6,369 nt of DNA from Candidatus Glassiibacteriota bacterium (GTDB lineage: Bacteria; Gemmatimonadota; Glassbacteria; GWA2-58-10): NCBI GenBank assembly GCA_016934095.1, contig JAFGTO010000060.1:1-6369 (forward strand), read 5' to 3'. Below the pieces are notes generated by a model, which was not told the origin of the DNA, searched no databases, and was given only the letters and a program-made list of their open reading frames with translations. Made by a program: the position numbers and the translations under genes. Positions 1 through 6,052 of the stretch are shown piece by piece. Numbering within the stretch: position 1 is the stretch's first letter; each line of letters opens with the position of its first letter.

Positions 1-560
1 CCACAACCGGCCAGGAGGCTGTCCGCCGCGTGGCGGACTCGGTGGCCGCCGCCGCCGGGGAGTACGTGTACAGCCGGGATGAGCGCAGCCTGCACCAGGT
101 AGTGGCCGGGCTGCTCACCGGCAAGGGCCTCAAGCTCGCCCTGGCCGAAAGCTGCACCGGGGGCCTGCTGGCCAAGAGCATGACCGACCTTCCCGGCAGC
201 AGCGACTATTTCCACTCCGGGGTGGTCAGTTACTCGAACCGGGCCAAGAGTATTTTCCTCGGCGTGCCTGAGGAGCTGATCGCCGGGCACGGGGCGGTGA
301 GCGAGCAGGTCTGCCGGGCCATGGCCGAGGGAATGAAAGCACGCACCGGGGCCGACTACACGATAGCCGTCACCGGTATCGCCGGGCCGGCCGGGGGCAC
401 TGCTGAAAAACCGGCAGGTACTGTTTATATCGGTCTCAGCTCACCGGCCGCAACCAAGGTCGAGCGGTTCGGTTTCACCGGGGACCGCGAGCAGGTGCGC
501 CTGCGCAGCTCTGTCAAGGCGCTGGAGCTGCTCTGGCGCAGCCTTATGAACGACCGCTAG
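1..560 (+). CDS. cinA: CinA family protein, C-terminal nicotinamide-nucleotide amidase domain (5' partial)
   Basis: The reading frame is open from base 3 to the TAG at 558-560, so the gene begins before the window. A GTG at base 30 is only an internal codon: the residues before it (TTGQEAVRRVADSV) fit the linker helix preceding the amidase domain in full-length CinA, and no SD precedes it. Counting from that GTG, the PncC-type signature AESCTGG lies at residues 39-45, with Ser41 as the family's catalytic serine. It is followed by PGSSDYF, GVVSYSNRAK, HGAVSE, the VTGIAGPAGGT loop and GDREQVR near the C-terminus, all conserved in the family. The family converts nicotinamide mononucleotide to nicotinate mononucleotide plus ammonia in the cytoplasm, in pyridine nucleotide salvage; full CinA adds an N-terminal MoaB/MoCF-like domain, presumably encoded upstream. 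The domain looks complete. A stand-alone PncC is less likely given the upstream in-frame sequence. Confidence 0.93.
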   Translation, partial: TTGQEAVRRVADSVAAAAGEYVYSRDERSLHQVVAGLLTGKGLKLALAESCTGGLLAKSMTDLPGSSDYFHSGVVSYSNRAKSIFLGVPEELIAGHGAVSEQVCRAMAEGMKARTGADYTIAVTGIAGPAGGTAEKPAGTVYIGLSSPAATKVERFGFTGDREQVRLRSSVKALELLWRSLMNDR

Positions 561-580
561 ATACCGGAGGTGAAAGCCGA

Positions 581-736
581 TTGTCCTTTACTTTCTCGCC
601 CTTTAGTGATAATTTTAACTGTACGAGTTCACCCGTTACCCAAGCGAATTATAACCGGCTGCAGGCGCTTGCGGCATTCCTTCTGCAGTCGGAAACACTA
701 TTGCCGGGCACCTTGAGGAGGAACCATGCTGCCTAA
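581..736 (+). CDS. possible small ORF (51 aa) between cinA and tatA, function unknown
   Basis: A TTG at 581 is preceded by GGAGGTGA at 566-573 with a 7-base spacer, a near-perfect match to the anti-SD sequence. The frame runs 51 codons to TAA at 734-736 and overlaps the tatA start (726) by 11 bases. The product would begin LSFTFSPFSDNFNC and contain the helix-prone stretch NYNRLQALAAFLLQSETLL. I recognise no family, signal peptide or convincing membrane segment. The region is AT-richer than the flanking genes and holds a candidate promoter, which may explain why no stops interrupt it or why its codon use differs. It may be non-coding leader DNA, or a translated leader coupled to tatA. The SD and overlap are seen directly; the gene call is inference. 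Confidence 0.25.
   Translation: MSFTFSPFSDNFNCTSSPVTQANYNRLQALAAFLLQSETLLPGTLRRNHAA
628..655 (+). promoter_or_regulatory. candidate sigma70-type promoter for tatA
   Basis: TTCACC (628-633, 4 of 6 to TTGACA) and TATAAC (650-655, 5 of 6 to TATAAT) are separated by 16 bases in the AT-richer gap before tatA. Transcription would start near 662, leaving a leader of about 63 bases. This is a match to the E. coli-type consensus only; if the organism uses a different housekeeping promoter, it does not apply. Confidence 0.35.
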
Positions 737-968
737 TATCGGGACTACGGAACTGGTAATAATCGGTCTGATCGCCCTGTTGCTTTTCGGTGCCAAACGC
801 CTGCCGGAGATCGGTCAGTCGCTGGGAAAGAGTATCCGCATGTTCAAGAAGAGCGTGAAAGACATTCAAGAGGAGCTGCCGAGAAACGACGAGCTTTACC
901 GGGAAGACAGACCGGCGTCCTCGAAAACTTATTCTGCGGACACTTCCGCGGAAAAGGACCGTGATTGA
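726..968 (+). CDS. tatA: Sec-independent (twin-arginine) translocase subunit TatA/TatE
   Basis: This 80-residue protein has the standard TatA layout: a short N-terminal segment, one membrane helix at about residues 9-22 (ELVIIGLIALLLFG), the conserved Phe21-Gly22 hinge, then an amphipathic helix beginning AKRLPEIGQSLGKSIR and a charged, disordered tail. TatA oligomers form the pathway through which folded proteins with twin-arginine signals cross the cytoplasmic membrane. The ATG at 726 has a strong SD, GAGGAGG at 715-721, four bases upstream. The length and the FG-x-K-x-LPE-x-G motif favour TatA/E over TatB. No tatB or tatC is in the window. A likely Tat substrate is encoded on the opposite strand at 5123-6052. 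The stretch before it holds a candidate promoter, so tatA may be transcribed apart from cinA. Confidence 0.95.
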   Translation: MLPNIGTTELVIIGLIALLLFGAKRLPEIGQSLGKSIRMFKKSVKDIQEELPRNDELYREDRPASSKTYSADTSAEKDRD

Positions 969-1029
969 CCAGTTCCTCTCAGGAATAAGACAAACAGGCA
1001 TCACCTGCCGTCCCGCTTCATCGGTTTTA

Positions 1030-1101
1030 CCGGTCGCCTGCCGGCACGGCCGGCGACCGGCATGGCCGCTTGCGGCCCCGCGCACCGGGCCCTGCACCCG
1101 G
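1030..1101. other. three consecutive GC-rich hairpins between tatA and the YchF-like gene
   Basis: Three inverted repeats follow one another. The first is a perfect 9-bp stem, 1030-1038 (CCGGTCGCC) with 1052-1060 (GGCGACCGG), extendable inside the loop by three pairs (1040-1042 with 1048-1050). The second is 1064-1069 with 1072-1077 (GGCCGC/GCGGCC). The third is 1085-1089 with 1097-1101 (CCGGG/CCCGG). None is followed by a T-run on either strand, so they are not classic intrinsic terminators. They could attenuate readthrough from tatA, stabilise the mRNA 3' end, or structure the leader of the next gene. The rest of the 969-1144 gap shows nothing recognisable. Confidence 0.5.
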
Positions 1102-1144
1102 CTTGCCGCACGGTAACCCCGTCTTCCGAGATCCTCTTCGGCTT

Positions 1145-2194
1145 ATGAAAATCGGGATCATAGGTTACTCTCTGTCCGGAAAGACCACCGTTTTCAACAC
1201 CCTGACCGGCCAGCACGCCCGCGCGGAAAGCTTCCACGCCGCCGAGAAAAAGGCGAATGTCGGCCGGATACAAGTACCCGACCCACGCCTAGATGCCCTG
1301 GCCGGCATTTTCAAGCCCCAAAAAACCACCCCCACCGAGATAAATTTTGTCGACATGGCCGGGATCACCGGGTCCGTCGGCAAGGGCGGTTTCTCGGCCG
1401 AGGAGCTGGGCTGGATGCGCACGGTGGATGCTTTCACCTTCGTGGTGCGCGCTTTCGCGAACGAAGCAGTCCAGCATCCGCTGGGCAGGATCGACCCGGC
1501 GCTCGACATCGAGAGCCTGGATGAGGAGCTGGCCCTGGCCGACCTGCTGGTGGTCGAGAAACGCCTGGCGCGGCTGGAAAAAGAGGGCAAGAAGTCCTCG
1601 CCGGAGTACGAGCTGCTGGACCGCTGCCGGGGCTGTCTCGAAAACGGCACCGTGCTGCGCCGGGCCTCCCTGAGCCGGGACGAAGAACAGATGCTGTCCA
1701 ACTTCCAGTTCCTCAGCCTCAAGCCGCGGCTGGTCCTGGTCAATACCGGCGAGGAGAACATTGAGCCGGACCCCGCCCTCTCCGGCAGGTTCGAGGGGAT
1801 CATCGGGTTCTGCGCCGGGCTGGAGCAGGAGATCGCGGAGCTGGCGCCGGAAGAGCAGGCCGAGTTCATGGAGGCCATGGGAATAAAAGAACCCGGGCTG
1901 GACAAGTTCATCCGGGCCAGCTACAAGCTGCTGAGCCTGATCTCGTTCTTCACCGTGATCAGCGATGAGGTGCGCGCCTGGACAGTCGAGGAGGGCACCG
2001 AGATGGCCGCCGCCGCAGGCAAGATCCACTCAGACATGGAGCGCGGGTTCATCCGTGCAGAGGTGGTGGCGTTCGAGGATTTCATCGCCGAGCCGGACAT
2101 GCACCGGATGAAAGAGACAGGCCAGCTGCGCCTGGAAGGCAAGCACTACAAGGTGGCGGATGGGGACATCGTGCAGGTGCGCTTCAATGTCTGA
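1145..2194 (+). CDS. YchF/Obg-type P-loop NTPase with C-terminal TGS-like (DUF933) domain
   Basis: Starting at the ATG at 1145 gives 349 residues beginning MKIGIIG, exactly where YchF proteins begin; true YchF is about 363 residues. The G1 P-loop is GYSLSGKT (residues 7-14), the G3 motif DMAG (70-73), and the G4 position reads NTGE (200-203), the NxxE form that gives YchF its relaxed ATP/GTP preference. IDPALDIESLDEELALAD (about 116-133) followed by VEKRLARLEK is a YchF hallmark. The C-terminal TGS-like domain (about 264-349) has ISDEVRAWTVEEGTEMAAAA, GFIRAEVVAF and DGDIVQVRFNV. YchF binds ribosomes and 50S subunits in the cytoplasm and modulates translation and stress responses. The switch-II region reads DMAGITGSVGKGGFSAEELG rather than the usual AGLVKGAS...GLGNKFL, so this is a divergent subfamily member and may be a paralogue. 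No good SD precedes the start. The longer TTG start at 1070 would add a Pro/Arg-rich non-homologous extension and is rejected. Confidence 0.9.
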   Translation: MKIGIIGYSLSGKTTVFNTLTGQHARAESFHAAEKKANVGRIQVPDPRLDALAGIFKPQKTTPTEINFVDMAGITGSVGKGGFSAEELGWMRTVDAFTFVVRAFANEAVQHPLGRIDPALDIESLDEELALADLLVVEKRLARLEKEGKKSSPEYELLDRCRGCLENGTVLRRASLSRDEEQMLSNFQFLSLKPRLVLVNTGEENIEPDPALSGRFEGIIGFCAGLEQEIAELAPEEQAEFMEAMGIKEPGLDKFIRASYKLLSLISFFTVISDEVRAWTVEEGTEMAAAAGKIHSDMERGFIRAEVVAFEDFIAEPDMHRMKETGQLRLEGKHYKVADGDIVQVRFNV

Positions 2195-2394
2195 GGCCCT
2201 GCACACCCGGAAGCGAGATCAAACCAGGGCCGGTCGTAATGCTGCGGGCACCTTGTGTAACAAATCCCCGCGCTCGCAATTAAACACTCAGCGGAGCCAG
2301 ACAACACTTTACCACGACAAGTTTCCTGACTGACTCGAGCCTTCCCGGCCGGCAGGCCGGGTATGTCTGCTTTTCAAACGAGCGAGGAGATGCG
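2195..2394. other. 200-bp intergenic leader before the rubredoxin-like gene
   Basis: No gene is seen here. GGCCCTG at 2195-2201 can pair with CAGGGCC at 2225-2231 (23-base loop) right after the YchF-like stop codon. A compact 7-bp stem, CCCGGCC (2344-2350) with GGCCGGG (2355-2361) around a GGCA loop, sits about 35 bases upstream of the next start; only TTTT at 2371-2374 follows, so it is at best a weak terminator and more likely a leader structure. A small imperfect palindrome, TTGTGTAACAA, is at 2253-2263. No convincing promoter was found, but the gap length suggests the next gene has its own. Confidence 0.4.
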
Positions 2395-2502
2395 ATGAAA
2401 ACCTGGGTCTGTACTGTCTGCGGCTACCGCCACGATGGCGATGAGCCCCCCGAGGTCTGCCCTGAATGCGGGGCCCCCAAAGAGAAGTTCATGGAAGTCT
2501 GA
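2395..2502 (+). CDS. mini rubredoxin-like protein (rubrerythrin C-terminal-type domain), 35 aa
   Basis: The ATG at 2395 follows GAGGAG at 2384-2389 with a five-base spacer, and the frame ends at TGA 2500-2502. The protein starts MKTWVCTVCGYRHDGDEPPE and contains two CxxCG knuckles, C6/C9 and C22/C25, which should bind one Fe or Zn tetrahedrally. The spacing and the ending CPECGAPKEKFMEV match the rubredoxin-like domain at the C-terminus of rubrerythrin rather than classic ~52-residue rubredoxin, which has a longer insert between the knuckles. The role is probably cytoplasmic electron transfer in oxidative-stress or peroxide metabolism, or a small zinc-ribbon role; which metal is bound cannot be read from sequence. 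No rubrerythrin gene is nearby. The strong SD and intact motif make it a real gene despite its size. Confidence 0.88.
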   Translation: MKTWVCTVCGYRHDGDEPPEVCPECGAPKEKFMEV

Positions 2503-2535
2503 GCAAGCGTCTTCCCTGGTTGTCAATACAGAGCC

Positions 2536-2570
2536 GTGCCGGAACAATAGTATTTCCCCCCGTTCCGGAC
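2536..2570. terminator. possible hairpin terminator in the convergent junction
   Basis: CCGGAAC (2539-2545) pairs with GTTCCGG (2562-2568), seven perfect pairs with a 16-base loop; two further pairs form past a one-base bulge (2536-2537 with 2569-2570). It lies in the 94-base gap between two converging genes. The plus strand continues CTTTCTCG, so the U-tract is poor. It could end transcription in either direction, but the evidence is structural only. Confidence 0.3.
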
Positions 2571-2596
2571 CTTTCTCGCCCAGCCGCCCTGAAGAC

Positions 2597-3427
2597 CTAA
2601 AGTCCCAGGTAGGTATCCTTGAGCAGCCGGGCATCTTCCTCCAGGCTGGGGCTTTCGCAGATAAGCTGGCCGCCGACCTCGAACTCCTTGAGCGCCCTGA
2701 GCAGTTCTACATATTTCAGGTCGCTCTCGGGCAGGTCGAGGTGGTTGCGCTCGCCTTTCCCGGTATAATTGATGCCAGAGACATGCATGTGAAGCTGCTC
2801 CAGGGCGGGCTTTCCCAGGGCTTTCCCGACCGCCTCCAGGGTGCCGCAGAACTCCCCGTAGCTGTTCTGCGCCCCGCCGGTACGGGCGTGGTAATGGGAA
2901 AAATCGATGCAGGGATGGATGTTCTCCACCTCCCGGCTCAGGCGCAGCAGCTCCTCCAGGCTGCCGAACTGGGTCGGCTTGCCGGTCAGCTCCGGGCTGA
3001 TCCGCACCTCGAGGCCCTCCTGCCGGACTGTGGCGGAAATCTCGGCCAGCGCCGTGCTGACCACCCGGTAGACCTCTTCCGGGTCTTTTTTCATCATGAA
3101 TGCGGGATGGAAAGTGAAGCTTACCGCACCCAGCCAGTGCGCGGCCCTGGCCGTGTCCAGGATACGCCTGACCGAGGCTTCCCTTTTCTCGGGCTCCTCG
3201 GAGTTGAGGTTGATGTAATAAGGGCCGTGGCAGGTCAGGGTAACTCCCAGGCCGGCGGCCGTTTTGCCGGCCTCCCCGGCCGCCTCCCGCCTGATTCGCA
3301 CCCCGTGGACAAACTCCACTTCCATGCAACCCAGCCCCAGCTCGCTGATCCTCCTGACACCGGCCGGCACGCTCCGGTCTTTCGCCGAATGTGGCACTCC
3401 GCCGGTCCCGAAAAGCAGCTCAGGCAT
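2597..3427 (-). CDS. endonuclease IV-like (AP endonuclease family 2 fold) TIM-barrel protein
   Basis: The ATG at 3427-3425 gives 276 residues starting MPELLFGTGGVP, with AAAGGA at 3435-3440 as SD, seven bases away. A start 20 codons further up adds a non-homologous, polar stretch inside the permease gene and is rejected. The protein has the Nfo-type TIM-barrel pattern, and most metal-ligand positions of E. coli endonuclease IV have plausible equivalents: H67 (CHGPYYINLNS), H107 (FHPAF), E146 (ELTGKPTQFG), D175 and H178 (IDFSHYHA), H213/H215 (HMHVSG), H229 (GERNHL) and E258 (ICESP). The Asp of the usual Asp-x-His pair appears to be replaced by Arg227, or displaced to Glu226. Endonuclease IV cuts abasic DNA; this divergent branch (GTGGxPxS start) is not proven to do so, and its 8-base overlap with the permease points to metabolism of an imported compound. 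Cytoplasmic; no signal peptide. Fold assignment is firm, activity uncertain. Confidence 0.85.
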   Translation of the reverse strand: MPELLFGTGGVPHSAKDRSVPAGVRRISELGLGCMEVEFVHGVRIRREAAGEAGKTAAGLGVTLTCHGPYYINLNSEEPEKREASVRRILDTARAAHWLGAVSFTFHPAFMMKKDPEEVYRVVSTALAEISATVRQEGLEVRISPELTGKPTQFGSLEELLRLSREVENIHPCIDFSHYHARTGGAQNSYGEFCGTLEAVGKALGKPALEQLHMHVSGINYTGKGERNHLDLPESDLKYVELLRALKEFEVGGQLICESPSLEEDARLLKDTYLGL

Positions 3428-5033
3428 TGCTCCGTCCTTTTTCTTCGTTCCGGTTATTTCCGCGTGTCCGCTGCAGCATGAAGACACCGGCCATGGCGGC
3501 GATCATCAGGTAGCCCAGCGAGAACCGCCACGCCGCACCCACGGCGACACGGTCGGTGAACTGGCCGGCGACAATGGTCCCCGAATGGATCAGGCCGAAG
3601 AAAGCGAAAGCCGCGGCCGCCAGGCTCCAGAGGATGACCCTGTAGAAGTCGTTTTCGATGAAATAGACCGTGATGGCGGTCAGGAACATGGCGGAAAAGA
3701 GGAAACCGCCGGCTAGGTTCATCAGGCCCTGCAGGTCGAAGTCGAGCATGCTCCTGAAAGTCTCCGCAATACTGAGGTCGAACCTGCCGCCGGTGGCCGC
3801 GGTAAGCGAGAACCCCACCAGCATCAGGCCCCAGGCGGCGATGCCGGGCACCAGGCCCACACAGACCGCCGGGAAATGCCGCTTGTCCGCCGCAGAGAAG
3901 GCCTGGGAGCAGATCACCAGCCCGATATAGAGCAGGATCGGGTAAGCCGCCTCCGGGGGCACCAGGCTCACCAGCACGCCGAGCGCACCGCTCAGGCAGA
4001 GCAGGGTGATCACCGCTCCGTTGAGCAGGGAATACCCGCTGCGCGCGCCCAGTGCTTTCCAGCCCGGGTGCCCGATATAGACCGTGGTGGGGAAACAGTT
4101 GCCGAACAAGGCGCCGACAATCGATCCAAGGCCGTTGACACTCATGGTGGAAGCCACCGGGTAGCTGTCTCCCGCGGCCTCGGCCGACTCGATATTCTGC
4201 AGGGTGCCCATGGCATTGATCAGGCCCATCGGCACGATTATGGGCAGGGAATTGACCAGGACCCGCAAGTCGAGGTCGCCCAGGACCTCGCCCGCCATCA
4301 GCCTGGGCGGGTGCAGGCCGATCCCCGCCAGCGAGGAACGCACCGCCTCCGGGTCCATCAGTCCGCCCAGCCAGGCCAGGGCCGCGCCTGCGGCGACAGC
4401 GGCGAACCCGCCGGGCAGTCCGAAAGGCAGGCGCAGGCGCCCGAAATAACAGGCCAGGATGATGGCCAGGGGCAGGAAGCAAAGCAGGGGCCTGGAGAAC
4501 ATGTGGATGACAAAGGGCATCGAGATCAGCGAGATAGCTATGCCCGCCAGGGTAGCCAGCAGCGCCGGGCGCGGGGTTACCCGGCGGACCCAGGCCCCTA
4601 TCGCGGCGCCGGAGAGCTCCAGCACTCCGCTCAGGAAGCCCGCGGCCAGGCAGACATGCCAGGCCAGCCTGGCGGCGTCCGCATCCCCGAGACGGTCGCA
4701 GTTGGCCGCCCAGACCGGCGCGATGATAAAGAAAGTGAACGCGTACATCGAGGGGGTGTTGATCCCGTAGGGCAGGGCGCAGACATCCTCCCGGCCCTCG
4801 CGCCGGGCCAGCCGCCTGGCCTGGAAAGTGTAGAAGGCGTTGCCGAACAGCAGCGAGACCGCGGCCCCGGGAAAAATGACGCCGTAGACAATCTCCGCCG
4901 GCATGCCGTAGATGCCGGTCAACAGGCCGCTGACCACCAGGAGCTGCACCAGGTTGTCGACAATCAGCCCGAAAAAACCATCGATGTCCCCCCGCACCAG
5001 CCAGGGCAGCCTGAATCCTTGCGCACTTGCCAA
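3420..5033 (-). CDS. NCS2/AzgA-like permease (putative nucleobase transporter)
   Basis: This 537-residue polytopic inner-membrane protein starts at TTG 5033-5031, supported by GAGGAG at 5042-5047 with an 8-base spacer; no in-frame ATG lies nearby. Landmarks are RGDIDGFFGLIVDNLVQLLV (14-33), VIFPGAAVSLLFGNAFYTFQ (52-71), REDVCALPYGINTPS (81-95), and the core NAMGTLQNIESAEAAGD (273-289) followed by GNCFPTTVYIGHPGWKALGA (311-330). The last two correspond to the GTL...G and G..TVTTY...AG-like segments of AzgA-type adenine/guanine/hypoxanthine permeases in the NCS2 superfamily, so proton-coupled uptake of a purine-like or related compound is plausible. Substrate residues differ from characterised members and the substrate is unknown. 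Many hydrophobic segments (about 12-14) span the protein; the tail (RTRGNNRNEEKGRSNA) is polar. It lies 89 bases after the Tat lipoprotein gene and overlaps the next gene by 8 bases (3420-3427), so it is likely co-transcribed and translationally coupled. Confidence 0.82.
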   Translation of the reverse strand: MASAQGFRLPWLVRGDIDGFFGLIVDNLVQLLVVSGLLTGIYGMPAEIVYGVIFPGAAVSLLFGNAFYTFQARRLARREGREDVCALPYGINTPSMYAFTFFIIAPVWAANCDRLGDADAARLAWHVCLAAGFLSGVLELSGAAIGAWVRRVTPRPALLATLAGIAISLISMPFVIHMFSRPLLCFLPLAIILACYFGRLRLPFGLPGGFAAVAAGAALAWLGGLMDPEAVRSSLAGIGLHPPRLMAGEVLGDLDLRVLVNSLPIIVPMGLINAMGTLQNIESAEAAGDSYPVASTMSVNGLGSIVGALFGNCFPTTVYIGHPGWKALGARSGYSLLNGAVITLLCLSGALGVLVSLVPPEAAYPILLYIGLVICSQAFSAADKRHFPAVCVGLVPGIAAWGLMLVGFSLTAATGGRFDLSIAETFRSMLDFDLQGLMNLAGGFLFSAMFLTAITVYFIENDFYRVILWSLAAAAFAFFGLIHSGTIVAGQFTDRVAVGAAWRFSLGYLMIAAMAGVFMLQRTRGNNRNEEKGRSNA

Positions 5034-5122
5034 GTCGATCTCTCCTCTGCCGGGGTTACAGCCGGAAAGCCGGCACCGTGCAATTTACAGACCGGCTGAC
5101 CTGCAGGCAAGCCCCGGGGCTG

Positions 5123-6052
5123 TCAGGCCCGGATGCTTTTCAGGTAAGCGCAGTCCTTTTCCAGCGCAGCTACTTTCTCCTCGTAGGAGCGGCCCCTGAC
5201 AAACTCCACCTCGAAATAACCCTCGAAACCGAACTCGTTCTTCAGGATGCCGTAGAGTTTGCGGAAGTCCAGGTCGCCTTCCTCGATCAGGCATTGCTCA
5301 TGCTCCCCAGCCCTGGAATTCTGGGCGTGCACCATGACCACCCAGGGTCCCACGGTGCGAGCCCTCTGGTAGAAATCCTCTCCCCCGGGGCCGAAAATGG
5401 CCTGGTAGTTCGCCCTGAGCGCCGGGCTGCCCACCAGCTCGATCAGCCTGGCAGCACCGGCCGCGCGGTTGGTCACGCTGTTGCTGTGCATCTCCATGGC
5501 CAGGAGGACGCCCGCTTCCTCTGCCCTGGCGCAGAACCGTTTGCCGTCCTCGACCATCAGCCGCCAGTCTCGCTCATCCAGCTCCTCGCTGTCTTTGGTG
5601 CCGGCCCAGATCCTGGCGATTCCGGTTCCCAGCATCCCGGTTATGCTGATCACCCGGTCCATCTCCCGGTCTTTTTCCGCCGGCTCCTGGCCGTCGCCCA
5701 GCCGCACATAGCAGCCGTAATGGCTCACTTCGAGACCCAGGCTGCGGACCTTGTCCCTGATTTCGAGCACCCGGTCATCGGGACTGGTGAGCGGCAGGTG
5801 GTCCGGCTTGCCCCACGGCTCGACCCCGTCGAAACCGACCCGCGCCGCCAGCTCGAGCACCTCATCCAGCGGGCGCTCCTGAAAAGCGATGGTGCACAGG
5901 CCCACCCTGGGCCCGCTGAGCTCCGGCTGCCCTCCGGCAGTTGGGGCATCCTTTTCGGCATTGCCGCAGCCCGTTATGCCCAGGGGCAGCGCCATGCCAG
6001 CAGCCCCCAGCCGGCCGAGAAACTTCCGGCGGTCCATGTTGTCTGTCTTCAT
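5123..6052 (-). CDS. Tat-exported sugar phosphate isomerase/epimerase-like TIM-barrel lipoprotein
   Basis: The ATG at 6052-6050 has an excellent SD, AAGGAGG at 6059-6065, six bases away; Met6 is a weaker alternative. The 309-residue protein opens with a twin-arginine signal, MDRRKFLGRLGAAG (residues 6-19), a hydrophobic stretch and a lipobox ITGC with Cys29, so it should be exported folded by the Tat pathway and lipid-anchored. A low-complexity linker (about 30-47) leads into a xylose isomerase-like TIM barrel (about 48-309): VGFDGVEPWG, LGLEVSHYGCYV, LAMEMHSNS (Glu187), NYQAIFGPGGED (215-226), MVHAQN (His242), and FEVEFVRG near the end (Glu281/Glu283). Glu187, His242 and the C-terminal Glu fit the divalent-metal site of this superfamily; the usual Asp appears replaced by Asn215 or Gln217. 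The reaction is unknown: isomerisation, epimerisation or lyase chemistry on a sugar-like compound. It is first in a probable operon with the permease and endonuclease IV-like gene. Confidence 0.88.
   Translation of the reverse strand: MKTDNMDRRKFLGRLGAAGMALPLGITGCGNAEKDAPTAGGQPELSGPRVGLCTIAFQERPLDEVLELAARVGFDGVEPWGKPDHLPLTSPDDRVLEIRDKVRSLGLEVSHYGCYVRLGDGQEPAEKDREMDRVISITGMLGTGIARIWAGTKDSEELDERDWRLMVEDGKRFCARAEEAGVLLAMEMHSNSVTNRAAGAARLIELVGSPALRANYQAIFGPGGEDFYQRARTVGPWVVMVHAQNSRAGEHEQCLIEEGDLDFRKLYGILKNEFGFEGYFEVEFVRGRSYEEKVAALEKDCAYLKSIRA

Noticed and set aside
636..1097. A 153-codon minus-strand frame over tatA
   Set aside because: Composition is arbitrary, and tatA on the plus strand is unmistakable.
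1070..1144. Upstream TTG start for the YchF-like gene
   Set aside because: It would add 25 Pro/Arg-rich residues inside hairpin DNA; the family begins precisely at MKIGIIG.
2253..2263. TTGTGTAACAA as a possible operator
   Set aside because: Four-base arms only and no match to a regulator site I can name with confidence.
2435..3481. A 348-codon plus-strand frame opposite the endonuclease IV-like gene
   Set aside because: No recognisable family and no SD; it overlaps the rubredoxin-like gene out of frame, while the opposite strand shows clear conserved motifs.
3876..5099. A 407-codon open frame on the plus strand opposite the permease gene
   Set aside because: Its translation is rich in Gln, Gly, Arg and His without domain motifs; it is the antisense shadow of a GC-rich membrane-protein gene.
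5034..5122. Small inverted repeats (5061-5065 with 5070-5074; palindrome GCCCCGGGGC at 5111-5120) between the lipoprotein and permease genes
   Set aside because: Short GC palindromes expected by chance at this base composition and without a U-tract; they do not argue for a terminator splitting the operon.
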